64,000 bases of DNA from Azadirachta indica (Eukaryota > Streptophyta > Magnoliopsida > Sapindales > Meliaceae): NCBI GenBank assembly GCA_022749755.1, contig CM040449.1, forward strand, positions 12,682,363 through 12,746,362. Direction: 5' to 3'. Shown here piece by piece: positions 48,700 through 62,902 of the stretch; position 1 is the first letter of the stretch, and every line of letters starts with the position of its first letter. The position numbers and the translations under genes are program-made. The notes under the pieces are model-generated. The model was not told the DNA's origin. It searched no databases and worked only from the letters and a program-made list of their open reading frames with translations.

Positions 48700-50230
48700 C
48701 AAATACGGCCTGACATAATTAATGGGCCAGAATTGGGCCAGCACGGCGTTCGTTGGGCCCGAAATCATAGTCGACGATCAACCCAGTGACAATGTGGACC
48801 TCCAGTTGACTCAATTCCAACGTAAAAGTCCTCCAAAAAAAAAAAAAAAAAAAACTCAAAAGGAAATAATAATAACAAAGAAAGATTCCGCAGCTGCACG
48901 TACTTTTGCCGCTACGCCAGTAGCCTAGTAACCAGTGAAGAACAATAAAGCATTTGGGTTTTCCGAGGTCAGTCTTCCCTATCTCTTTTCGAAATCTCTT
49001 GTGAGTCTGCAATACTTTTCCTTTTGTTTCTGTTTCTTTTCTGTATGGTGATTATCGGATGATTTTGCGGCTGAATCAACTGTCTTTTATGAAATTTTTT
49101 GTCATTTGTACATATTTTCCAGTCGTAAGAGTCTGATGAAGTGCTAATTTTTGGATATTTGGAGGAGATGAGATTATTGCTGTTGCATATTTTTGTATTT
49201 TTTTAACACTATCATTGATTGCTTTTTAAGTTGTTTGCTGTCTTGGCTACTTCCTCAGAATTCATTTTGGTTGAAAATGCATTTTATTTGAAATTTATGT
49301 TTGGTTAAGTTGATGATTGTTTATAATTACTTTTTGCTAGACAGAAAGGGTGTGGATTTGTTTGATTATTAATTCACATGGTTCATTTTCGTTGTCTTGG
49401 TGGATGCTAGTTGATTCACAGAATATTAGTTATATTAGTTTGTAATTTTTTTTGGCTTGCTTATTTATTTTCATGGTCTTTATATTCGAGGATCAATTTT
49501 CTGTTTATTTTCAGCTGTCGTTTTGATAATTAATAAATGGTAATAGTTTTAATTAATGAAAATGATGACTTTTACTCTGCATTTTTGGCTTCATTTGTGT
49601 GGTTTAGTGTGCATATTCGTATAACATAAGCTTTCTGTTTAACTTATTATTTGTTCTTTCAATTTGGGAAAATAACAAATTTAAAGGAAAGGAGATGGTT
49701 GTTAGGCTTGGTTAACTGAATCTTAAAGGATTTTTATGCAATTCAAATATGGAGATGTGTTTGGTAGCATGGAGTTATGGCTTTGGAATTGAGGAATTTG
49801 GATATCCGGTTTTCCTGAAATAAATGACCTACGATTTCATCCGTTTCCTAATTACATGGCTGAATCCATTGCTGCCAAATGCTACCTAATGGTTACTCAA
49901 AAATTTGTTTGTATGTAAATTTTTCATTTAGCCTCATAACTTTCTTGTACACTTTCAGACTGTGTCGTATAGAATGACCATTTTGGGTTTGGAATTATAT
50001 GAAATATGTTAGTCCCTAAGTTTTACTTGGACGAATATGGTATTCAATTTCATCCTATCCAAATTATATTCTGTTAAGTATGCCATGAAACTAGATCAAA
50101 CTCTGTCTCTTGAATCGGTAGTATGGGAATTATAAACTTTGAATGTTAAATGCTTTGATTTTTGTCTTATAATTGGGGTCCTTTATTCTTATGCAGTTTC
50201 AATGTTTAGAGCACTTTGAGAAGCAACTCA
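48700..50230 (+). promoter_or_regulatory. PYRB promoter and 5' leader with a probable leader intron
   Basis: Upstream of PYRB a pyrimidine-rich leader-like stretch (about 48930-49000) ends CTCTT then GTGAGT, a good donor at 49001. An acceptor TTATGCAG ends at 50196, 34 bases before the PYRB ATG. This predicts a 1.2-kb intron in the 5' UTR. Leader introns of this size often raise expression of plant housekeeping genes. I did not find a convincing TATA box. Confidence 0.5.
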
Positions 50231-52402
<2,172 letters not shown>

Positions 52403-52711
52403 GGAACTCTCAAGATTTTGACACAATTTCTGTTTTGCCTTGTTAACTTGTTTTCATAACAAAAACTGCGAGAATTGGGTTGATATTAAATGATTTTGCA
52501 ACTCCGTACTTCGGGTTAATTAATATTTATCAGATTTTTTTACACTCCCATTCCTTAGCCAATTAAACACAATTCAATGTTCAAGATTGCAAAACTAGTC
52601 AACAAAATGTCAATATATTTTGTCTCAATGGAAACAAAATAAGAAAAATAAAAAGAAATAAGATTAAAAAATAAAAATAAACTATAAATATGATGGATAA
52701 TCTTGTTCTTG
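52403..52711. other. PYRB 3' UTR and spacer
   Basis: This is probably the PYRB 3' UTR followed by an AT-rich spacer (poly-A runs near 52640-52680). It ends at the stop of the receptor-kinase relic on the other strand. No further gene is seen. Confidence 0.55.
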
Positions 52712-54370
52712 CTAGAAAGAAGTTTCAATGTCCACAGTGATCAATTCTACTGAACTAACAGGTGTTCTGAGTAGAATTTCTTCTGTTTGGGTTTGGCCTT
52801 TGGATGGAACTCTACTGCTTTCCATGCAGGATTGCAGCCGAAATCTCCTTTCAACCTTGGATCAATAATTTTTTGTATTTCTCCTCTTGCAAGCAGAGGA
52901 TTGACCTATCGAACTATGTGTGTATTCTTATGATTTCTCATTATTATAGCTGATTCTCCTGAAATAAGCTCCAATAGTACAATTCCTAAACTGTAAACAT
53001 CCCCTTCTCATTCAGCCTATTGGATATGTAATACCAGAAGACTTAGTTATACCAGAAGGAAAAAGCACAAACAAGAATAGGAGAATGATTCCTAAGGGAT
53101 GAAGACTTCGACAACTGCTGTCGATACATTAGTTCCAGATTCAAAGTTTAAGATTCTGCACAGCCCGAAATCTGTTACTTTCACTTGCATTTTCTCGTCT
53201 AATAAAATGTTAGCAGTGTTTATGCAAATATTCATTCCGGAGTTTACTTACAAGTAAATTATAATATAATAACTGGAAAAAGAAAAGCTGGTAACAAGGA
53301 TGTGTGTTTCCATTTCATTGATAACCTTGAGCTGTCTCAATTGCTATTCTAAGACTTTGTTACAAACTTAACACTGGCGTTATTGTTATCTGGACAATTA
53401 AGGTAATTAATATCAGTATCTTCTTTAAGGTTTTGTCATAAAAATGATGCTCAATGCTTTGTCTCTCAGAAAATTTTGAAGCATTATTGCCTCTGTTTGG
53501 AATTGCTTTGAGCCCTGAGTTGATGAAGACGAAAGCATCTTTATGGCAACTGGAGTGCCATCTTCCAATTGGCCACTGAAAACAGTTCCAAATCCTCTGT
53601 TTCCAATGGCATTTTGGAAGTTATTGGTAATGCTTACAACTTCAGAATATGTGAATTGTCTACTATTTTGATTCCATTGTCCCAATCTTTTCTGGGTTTG
53701 GAAATAAAGCCTGCACATAAACTATTGTAAATGTAACAGTTAAAGTTGTCTTGAACAAATAGCAAACCCGAATTATTGAGTAATATTTATCATATTAATT
53801 TCTGTCCAAATTTGAACCCACAAGAAAATATATTTAGAAGGAATTTCAATTACTTAAAAGTTACAATGTGTCTTTAAGGATAGAAATTCTAGGACTGGTC
53901 CAGTCAAGCTGTTGTGGGTGAGAATGAGAATTAATGATGAAAATTCGACATGTTAAGAAAATATTTCATGCAGTAGTACCCAGATTCTTAACAATTTTGC
54001 TTATGTGATTTGATTAATACATATGCTCTATATACCTCCAATACTTACAAGTTTAGAGAAGGAACCATCTATATATATATATATATATATATATATCCCC
54101 GGTCAGTATGCTCGAAGAGAGATTCCTGGTTAAGGGTTACATGAATAAAAGATTAAGATAGACATAGAGATGCTTGTGACATATACAAACAAGTGAAAAT
54201 TCACTATTGCAATTGATTCTTATTGAGACAATCGATATTAGGTGATTCGTTATATCTGCAAAATAGTCCATTCCATTGCATGGGTAGCTTCCATGGCGAC
54301 ATGGATATCCATGCCAATCTCTCTCGACCTTGTAAACTGACCTGATTTTCTCCTTAGCATGCATCAACTG
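52712..54370 (-). pseudogene. Malectin-like LRR receptor-like kinase relic
   Basis: The order on the - strand begins at 54370-54230 with KIRSVYKVERDWHGYPCRHG, the linker between the malectin-like domain and the leucine-rich repeats in IOS1/SIRK-type kinases. The LRR and membrane part is not recognisable. At 53718-53430 the kinase N-lobe reads [14 protein letters not shown], a glycine loop with one Gly changed to Arg ([12 protein letters not shown]) and the intact VAIK lysine. A remnant LRIAIETAQG follows near 53350, then NTANILLDEKMQVKVTDFGL (DFG kept, HRD lost) at about 53230-53160. Next come GDVYSLGIVLLELISG and VNPLLARGEIQKIIDPRLKG (about 53005-52850), and a C-terminal tail ending ITVDIETSF-stop at 52712. 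Most of the C-lobe and the ectodomain are deleted and frames shift repeatedly. It is dead as a kinase. Confidence 0.85.
54069..54096. repeat. (TA)n microsatellite
   Basis: About 14 TA units inside the receptor-kinase relic. Confidence 0.9.
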
Positions 54371-54503
54371 GTTTCAAAGAGAAACTCATCAGAAATAAAT
54401 CCAAAACTGTGAACTCCAAACTTACATTTCTTTTAAGTATCCGGTTTGCAAAATCATTGAAGAAATTAAATAAGAACCAATAGAAATATATATAATATTT
54501 AAA

Positions 54504-54769
54504 AGAAGAATGTCCATTGCCCCTACTTTTTCAGCCAACGTTCCATTATACCCCTATATTTTCTGTAATATCTCATTTTCTCCTTTAATTCTGATTTTAT
54601 CTTTTAATATTTTTAATATTTTTGATTTTATCGTTTGTAAATTAATTGAATTGAAGGGTAAAATCGATAAAAAAAAATAAGAATCAGGAGGATGATAAGA
54701 TATTACGAAAAATATAGGGAAGGTAATGGAGTATTAACTAAAAAAATAGGGGATAATGTGCATTCACCC
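54504..54769. mobile_element. 266-bp MITE, Mutator-type target duplication (copy 2)
   Basis: It belongs to the same family as 24133-24388: both ends (AGAAGAATGTCCATTGCCCC and, inverted, GGGTGAATGCACATTATCCC) and the interior (ATATCTCAT...TTTTGATTTTA...) align. It is flanked by a perfect 9-bp repeat ATATTTAAA at 54495-54503 and 54770-54778. Non-coding. Confidence 0.9.
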
Positions 54770-55165
54770 ATATTTAAACAAAAAAACATATATAATTGGA
54801 CCAAGTTTGATCAATATATATATATATATGTATAGCAATTAATGTAAAAGTCCTACTGCAGTACATTATTTCATCATATAATGAAAATCCGACAAATCCT
54901 AGAAGGAATTAATGAAATTAACAAAATTTTTGAGCTTTCATAATAGTCTTCGCTCGAGCTCAGGAAGCCATGGGTGAGAACAATCCTCAATGTTAAGAAT
55001 GCCTTCTAAATTTAGATTCAGTCCTGTTCTTTTGTATCTTGGACTTTGAAGGATTCATTGACACTTAGTATAATTTAAATGAAAGAATGAGATTACATTC
55101 TTAAAAATTTTATCAGTTAATCACCATAATTTACTGTTTTAATAAGTAAAAAAATAACTTTAGAA
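54770..55165. other. AT-rich spacer with a short TA run
   Basis: No gene is seen. A TA run lies near 54815-54828. Confidence 0.5.
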
Positions 55166-55955
55166 TTAATTGATAAATTTTTTGAAATACCATCTCAGTC
55201 ATTACGCCTGCCTTTGCGCTTGGATACTTGTAAGCTTTAGCCTCGATCGCCAGCCTTCTCTTTGACGGGTTTTTATTGGCTTGGTGAACTGTACAGGATG
55301 ATCATCGCTTTTGCATGCTCTACAGCTTTCATCCTTTCGAAACCCTCGTCAAGGGTGAATTTTTCCTCCACGTGATGAGCTGGTTTCTTGATTTTCTTTC
55401 GAACTCAGAGCCTTTTTCTTTTCCGAAAGCTCCTTCTCATACTCTTTCAGACTCAATAATGTTTCTTTCAATAACTGCGTCCTGATTTTTAGAATTCATT
55501 GACAAATTTTTTGAAATACCATCTCAGTCTTTATGCCTGCCTTTGTGCTCGGATGCTTGTAAGCTTTAGCTCGATCGCCAGCCTTCTCTTTGACGGGTTT
55601 TTATTGGCTTGGTGAACTGTACAGGATGATCATCGCTTTTGCATGCTCTACAGCTTTCATCCTTTCGAAACCCTCGTCAAGGGTGAATTTTTCCTCCACG
55701 TGATGAGCTGGTTTCTTGATTTTCTTTCGAACTCAGAGCCTTTTTCTTTTCCGAAAGCTCCTTCTCATACTCTTTCAGACTCAAAAATGTTTCTTTCAAT
55801 AACTGCGTCCTGATTTTTAGGATGCATTGATAAATTTTTTGAAATACCATCTCAGTCATTATGCCTGCCTTTGTGCTCGAATACTTGTAAGCTTTAGCCT
55901 CGATCGTCAGCCTTCTCTTCACAGGATTTTAATTGGCTTGGTGAACTGTACAGGA
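55166..55955 (-). repeat. Tandem repeat of a ~330-bp coding-like segment (2.4 copies)
   Basis: Copies start near 55166, 55497 and 55822; the third is partial and ends near 55955. Anchor words are CCATCTCAGTC(A/T)TTA(C/T)GCCTGCC and TTGGTGAACTGTACAGGA. The segment looks derived from an exon: on the - strand a frame of 82 codons (55922-55677) reads KETFLSLKEYEKELSEKKKA, a charged helical sequence, and the same frame shifts or stops in the other copies. I do not recognise the parent gene. More broken coding-like sequence (LPDAKKKMKQQRQIDAKEE) continues to about 56150 on the - strand. Confidence 0.75.
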
Positions 55956-56641
55956 ATTGGCCTTCGAATTTCCTTTTGTGGGAGGAGCATAACATCATTG
56001 TTATGTTACCCACAATAGATTTTGCACTCATCGTCGCAGGCAGTATTCGGCTTAGTTTCTTGTTTCTTCTTTTGCATCAATTTGCCTCTGCTGCTTCATC
56101 TTCTTCTTGGCATCTGGCAATGCAGTTGTAGCATCAGCGCAATTTGCTATTACAAGAGCCTTAAGCAATTGGATAATAGTGGCTTATTTACGTAGTGTTT
56201 GTACTTTATAGAAATTAAACTAACTATCCAAATATAGAAAGGATTAGACTTTTTATGACTTTCCACCATAGACAAGGAAAACCTTACTATCCATTTCATA
56301 TGCCATGTATTATCGGAGTCTGATCGACTAAGAATTGGGTTACGAATTCTAGTTTTCTTAATTATTCCAATGCAAGTCTATGATGCAATTAATCAAAGCC
56401 TTGGCCATATTGAAAGATAATAGAAATTAAACATATTTACACTAACATAATTATTGAAAATTTTATCAATTAATATATACATAAAAATAGACCACATATA
56501 GTAGCTTTGATGAAACGTACGTGATCATCCTTTTTCTTCTTGCCCACGAGTTTCCCCTCCTCATAAATTTCACTTTGGAAAAGTTTATTCCCAAAATCTT
56601 GCCTTAACGTACTTAATTTTCCTCCCAAAACTAATTCTTTC

Positions 56642-56673
<32 letters not shown>

Positions 56674-56760
56674 TCTCTTGTAAATCTCAAATAAAGAAAT
56701 CATCGTCTTCCATGTGTTGGGATGTGGCTCCTTCACAGATTTTTATCTTTAATTTCTTCA
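55956..56760 (-). other. Broken coding-like sequence, unidentified
   Basis: Short - strand frames (near 56150-55980 and 56640-56500, the latter GGKLSTLRQDFGNKLFQ) look less random than the surroundings and may be exons of the gene that gave rise to the 330-bp repeat. There is no recognisable domain, and a (TA)n tract at 56646-56673 interrupts them. Weak evidence only. Confidence 0.25.
56646..56673. repeat. (TA)n microsatellite
   Basis: About 14 TA units. Confidence 0.9.
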
Positions 56761-57180
56761 CAAAGATGTGAAAGATTAACGTTGCTTTTAATTTTTTTTA
56801 CAAGAATTTTTATCCATCCTTTTAATTTTAACTTTTGGGATTAAATTTGCTATGTATAATGACCTTGTTGAATTGACTATTGTTATGATATATACCTTAA
56901 ACTATTTATTGTAAATTTTTCCAAAAGGTAAATTTCAACATTAATATAGATAATTAAAGTCGTCGACATTTTGAAGTATTTCTAAATGATTAGGGTTGTT
57001 AGTGGCATTAGACTAAATAACAGGGTATCGAGCAAATTCAATTTGGAAATAAAAAAAAAAAGTTGTTGATGAATTATTTATACGTGACTAATTTTATTCA
57101 AGAATTAATATCGATGATATTCACTTAATTCATTTATTGTCAAAATTAATTTAGATTAGAATCTAACATGTAAACTCACA

Positions 57181-57202
57181 TATATATATATATATATATA
57201 TA
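57181..57202. repeat. (TA)n microsatellite
   Basis: About 11 TA units. Confidence 0.9.
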
Positions 57203-60200
57203 AAGTTCTTTACGGGATTAAGTTGCTATTGAGCTTTACTTAATTATCATATCTTCGATCTCTTGCAGAGAACATGGAAAACTAAAGGGCAGTACTTCAA
57301 TTGCTTTTGATGGTTTAATTCTATGGTGTTGGGGCTTTTTGTTGGACAATCTACAGTGTGAATATTAGATTTCATCATTTGATATCAAAATTTGTTTATA
57401 TGTTTGAAAAAAAAAAATTTCTTTCTTTTCCTTATATGCTTGTTAATTCTTAATAGAATTCTAGTTGGAAATAATTCAAGATTTTGGCTCACCTCTAATT
57501 AGGACGAAATAAAATTTCTTTAAAAAAATTTTTTATTAGGTCTAATCTTAATAAAAATTTTTGATTGGATTTTTATGAATTTATATTTTATCTTTTATCT
57601 TTTGAGGTTTTCTTCTTTAATATAAATTCAAATAACTATTTTACTGGACTAATATACAGGTGAAAATAAATTCAATTTAAATATTAAAAAAGCGGTCCAA
57701 CATATAGGTATATATTGATGTTGATCTTGATTGTCACGACTTTAATTTACAAGTCTACCTCGTAATTTAATCTCAGTCTCTCTCTCTTTCTATCTCAATT
57801 GTGATCTCTTGTAAATTTTTTTGTTTCCATTTTTGTGAAGAGAAGTGAATGGATAAGGAAATATATCTTGCTCAAAGAAAATTAGTTTCCACTTTTTTAA
57901 TATGACTGAAATTTGAATGTAGTTGAAATTTAAATATAATTAATATGTTTATATTTTTACTTAAATATATATATAAATGCTAAGTTGTTTATTTTTAATA
58001 AAGTAATAAAAAAAATAAATTTGATATGATAATAATGTAGCTACTAAATTTTAATTTTCTCATATGAAAATATAGGTTATAGGACACTAATTATTAGTTT
58101 GTATGAATAAACTGTATAGAAGTTAATCGGCCTCATTAATTTTATGTAGATAAAAGTGGCGGGTGCTAGTTGGATCTATCTGTAAATTTTGATACAAAAA
58201 ATTTGCAATATCTTTTGGATTAAGACATAATACTTTTTTAAAAAATGAGCAGATTTGATATTCGAATAAAATTTGGGTTACGTCAAAATTAAAGACTAGA
58301 GTAATTATGAAAACATATATTATATTATATCTTTGTAGTTTTTTCAAATTCAATGAATTTTTATTGGATAATTTGAATAAGACTAGAGTAATTCCATGAA
58401 TTTTAGTTTAATTGAATTAGCTGTTTTTTTTTTTTTTTTTGCTTTTCTTGATGAATATGTTATGTTCTGGCTAAAACAAGCTTTATGGAGGCATAGTAAT
58501 AATTGAGCGGCTTATTCAAATTATGCATTTGGCTAGTTTAATTGATGAATATCTTATTTCTTTGAGAATTGTTTCTATATTTTCTATACGGGTAATCCAA
58601 TGGAAACTTATTGCATACCCTTTTGATGTCATATGCTGATAATCATTAAGCTACCAAGTAAAGCCTTTTTTGTGGTTTGTGTGCAAAAAGATAACAACTA
58701 ACTTAATTGTTTTAGTAATTTTTTCCCTAAAATCCAGTATATTTTTCCTACCTCATCTTGCCATGTGTACTTGCTATTGGCTATGATCTATGTCTGAATG
58801 AAACTATTATATTTTTTTATTTTTCTAGTGTGTTAGGACGGCAAACTATGTTGCCTTTGGTTTCATTTTAATTATGTTATCTCTTTCTGTTATTTTTTCG
58901 TACTCTCGGATCCTATTTTCTTTAATCTGTTATATATGTGCTTACATTTTTGTTAATTGCCTTTCTGCACTCTATGCTAAATGTTTGCATGTTAGGATGG
59001 CACCTATATGTTAACTAAATTAGAGATCAATGTTCAAATGCATAGCTTCTCTTTTGTGACAGTAGATTATCATCATGATAATTACTAAATACATGATCAA
59101 TGTTTAGAAGGATTGTTAGGACTTCAATCCTTTTTTTATTTGAAATTAAAATAGGAATAGATACCCGTGACACTGTGAAGCTTTAAATGAACTTTCGAAC
59201 AAAAGCCCAATCAACTAATAAATTAACTTTGAATTATGGTAACCTTAAAAAGTTAAATATTTAATTTAGTAAGAAGTGAGGTATCTTCACCAAGCACAAG
59301 AAAATGAACTAAGGATTATCGTAAGCAAACATTAGCGTGTTTCTATATCTCCACATTTAGTCTTTCATTCATTCATATCGCTACCTTATCTGAAACATAT
59401 GACTAGCAATTCAAGCTCAAGAAAATGAACTAAGGTTTATGTTTGACTCATAGATCATACTTTAGTAAATTATCCATTTTAAGAATTGTTGTGAGATATA
59501 TTTAGCTTTTGTCTATAGAATAAGGCTACAGAACACTTGACTTAGTTGTTTTAGTAAGTTTGTGTGCTCGATAATATGTGATTTGATTCAGAGGACTAGA
59601 ATCTTTTAAGTATGTGTGGCATCTATTGTTACTTTTATACTTTTTTAAAAAGATGTTTATATTATCTAAACTAAAGTAACATGATAAGGCCACATTATGT
59701 TGTTTTTCATTTTGTTTTGGTTGTATACTATTTTATATTGTTATGCTTTATATACAGAAACACTTTGACCTTGATGGTCGCAATAAGAAGTAATTTATGC
59801 ATATATTGGGAGTGGCTTTTTGTTTTTAATTATCACCTTACTGTGGACTACATTATTTCTAATAAAGATGATGTACAGTTGTTGATGAAACCACATTTGC
59901 AATAAAATTCATCAAACAAAAACATTAGACAGCCTTTGTGGCATCAAGGCTATCAGAAGAGTTTAGAGTGAGTAAACTAAAGTGCATCATTATAATGATT
60001 TAAAATGCTAATGTAATTCTACTAAAATTATAATGATTTAAAATGTTAATGTAATACCAACTTTAGTCCGTTGCTTGCAAAAAGTGAGGGAGAAAGCTTA
60101 AAAAAAAAAATGTTGAACAAGTACAACTATCACTAAGTCAAGGAGGATGCATCCGTTCATTGGAATAGATTGTAAGTTGGTTTCTTTGTTATAGATTGCT

Positions 60201-60578
60201 TCATCTTACTTATTATATCTTGATTATATGTCATAGATAGTAGAGACGGGTATGCTAGAGCTAGAAATTAATAGGAGTTTATTGTGGAAACATACTCGCC
60301 AAGAAAAAGGAAGAGGATTTAACCCAAATGTTTTGCTGTGGTTGAGAGGATTATAAGGTACACTTATTTTCCTTTAGGAAAAAACAAACAAATGTGAAGC
60401 TATGTTATAGGGATAATGATTTTTCCTTGTTTTGTCTATTTTGTACATAGGATGAACTAGAAATTGAGGTGAGGCATGAAAGGGATCTTTGAAGATAAAA
60501 AAAAAAATGAACAACATCGTTGCATAGTCATTAGGTAAAGAATCAACTGCTAGCCATCTACAAGGCATGGCATAGTTT
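57203..60578. other. Long AT-rich stretch without recognised genes
   Basis: I see no gene, RNA gene or large repeat here. Small local duplications exist: GAAAATGAACTAAGG(A/T)TTAT near 59303 and 59423, and TATAATGATTTAAAATG(C/T)TAATGTAAT near 59993 and 60030. Part of the right side may belong to the transposon whose relic is at 61461-63788. Confidence 0.45.
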
Positions 60579-60617
60579 GTGTCCCTAAATATATATTTCA
60601 ACTTGACCCCTGCTAGT

Positions 60618-60764
60618 ATGTTGGAGAGAAAGCGAACATTGTATAATGAAAAGATTGCACAAATAGTAGAAAAGAATAAAGAACTAGCAATGAAGTTTAA
60701 GAGACAAAACTGTTGTTTTGAGGTAAGAAGCAATAAGGTAATGTATTTGCTAATAAAAAAATAA
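60618..60764 (+). other. Charged coding-like fragment, possibly part of the Ulp1 transposon
   Basis: An open frame reads MLERKRTLYNEKIAQIVEKN then KELAMKFKRQ, a highly charged helical sequence. Coiled segments of this kind occur near the ends of plant CACTA and related transposon proteins. The link to the Ulp1 relic 0.8 kb downstream is only by proximity. Confidence 0.25.
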
Positions 60765-61460
60765 AACTCTTCATACAATAAAAATGGAATATCAAGAGTA
60801 CCTTTATAAGATTACACGACAACTAATTTTTCTATCTCCATTATTGACTGCTATTAATGAATCCTATGTGTATGTTTGTTTATATAAAAGCCTTTAGCTA
60901 GGCATTATAATGTTCGTGATAAAATTAAAGGCAAATAATACATTTTTATCTGCTTTATAATTTTTAGCAAAACAAAAAGTAAAGGGAGAACAATAACATA
61001 TACTTGTTTTGTTTGGTTATTTGATCTCATTTATCAACTTGGGCGTGTTGCTTTTTGAACTCTTTTAATTTCTATCTAGGTCTTGGGTATTCCTAAAAAA
61101 GATTCTAACTATGAGACTCTGATGATCTTTAAAATTTAAACAGTATTGTTCTTCATGATATATCATTACTGTTTATATGAGTTTATTCTATATTTGTGCA
61201 AGTATTAGGGCAATTTTAAGGTTTCTTAAACTAAATAGAAAAAGAGAAGTTAATAGGATTTGTCAATCTTTGTGTTTGCCAAAGTTTAGCATTATGACAT
61301 ATGATGTGGTAGTTCATTATTTTTCCTTACGTACGTGCTATAATGTCTTTTAAAGCATAGTAGTTCATAATTTCACTCAACTCTTTTCGTTTTTTTGGTA
61401 AGTTTCATAGGATTGATTCATAATGACTTCTATTGAGATTAAACAAACATTTGCAAAGAG

Positions 61461-62902
61461 ATGAAAATGATAATAACAATCCAAACAACAAAGGGGAAAA
61501 AAACTCCCAGAAGGCCTAAGAAGCAAACATCCAAAAAAAAGCTTGACCTAACCCCTGACAAGGACTTCGACCTACTAGTTGGCGAAGACAATGATGATAA
61601 CCCACAAAAGGCAATTAATTTGACCACCAAGAAAAGAAATGAAAATCTGAATCTTCTTATACCAGTGAGAAAGAACACAAGACATGCTCAAGTTTAGAGC
61701 ATGAAAAGAAATTTGCATTTAGAGATCGATATTTTCTTCATTTGCAGAAAAAAATGTTGGTAACGAGAGATATATTTTGGTTAAGCTTGACTAAGACATT
61801 TGAGAGATACATGTAAACATCTGTAAGATATATATGATAGATATATATATATATATCCTTAAAGGATTGTCAAGTTATAATATACATGAAGCAGCTTACT
61901 ACCAACTACATCATACCATACATAATCCAAAATTTACCATTTCATTTCATTTAGTGATTTGCAATTGTATATTCAAATACTTAATTTTGCATGTTCTTCT
62001 TGGTTTATTCTTTGGGCAAGTCATTGTACACAAGTTGAAGGAAGGTAAAGCAACCAAGTCATTTGGATTTACTAATCCAAGTTCCATGTCTTTGGCTAGT
62101 AGCTTAAATGGCAAGACAATATGCAAAGATAGAGCACGTGCTATTGCAAACCAATTGCAAAAAACAACACGTGGTTAAGTCATTCTTATGCCATACAATC
62201 CAGAGTAATTTTTGCATATTCATATGTGATTTTATCATACATTCATATGTATCAAAGCTATTTTCATTAGTTATTGATTTCTATAGATGTAACTGTTAAG
62301 GTTGTGCATTATATGGATTTGTTGGGGGATGGAATAGGAGAGGACTTGAAGAACATCTTAAACAAGTAAGGGCTTATATTTCCCCCACCAATATTATGAT
62401 TTCACTCAAGATTAAACAATATGCAAGGACTAGTACTAATAACATCATATTATGTAATGGTATTATGATATTTAATGCCCAAAGATGGAAGTTTAACCAA
62501 GAGACAGAACATTAACATGGAAAATAGTGAAGGTAAATTAAATTATGCATGGCTTTTTTGTGGTATATGTTGCAAACAATATCAAGGGCTGAAATTTACC
62601 AAACAATATTTTTTTAGCTTGTGATTTTCATATTGTTTACATATGCAAACACCTATCTAACTAGGAAGCATAGTATGTGGCTATTATGTGATGGGTTATA
62701 CAAGAGATATAATCGAAGATGTTAATGTACTGACGGACAATGTAAGTTATTAATTGAAAATTCACTCATTTGATAATTTAAATTTCTAAATTCATATGCC
62801 GACAATGTATTATAAAAGTTCTTAAGAAAAAAGAGTTATACTAAGGAAGAATTGGATGAAATTAGAGTGGAGTCAGCTAATGACATTTGTAAGCAATTTT
62901 AA
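61461..62902 (+). pseudogene. Ulp1-like (C48) protease relic of a plant transposon
   Basis: A lysine-rich segment (61461-61697: KGKKTPRRPKKQTSKKKLDL, then DNDDNP) precedes a broken C48 peptidase. The frame at 62031 on reads KSFGFTNPSSMSLASSLNG and ARAIANQLQ, then VILMPYNPE. At 62300-62365 VVHYMDLLGDGIGEDLKNIL matches the block with the catalytic Asp (usually hW...vyflDSl). At about 62660-62740 GSIVCGYYVMGYTRDI carries the catalytic Cys, with the usual preceding Asp changed to Val. YTKEELDEIRVE follows, ending in TAA at 62902. The His-Trp element is not found and stops intervene, so it is inactive, although some breaks may be introns. Ulp1-like proteases are carried by many plant CACTA and Mutator-like transposons. 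Confidence 0.7.

Noticed and set aside
59303..60060. Short direct repeats (15-30 bases)
   Set aside because: Too short and too AT-rich to interpret; mentioned only in the spacer entry.
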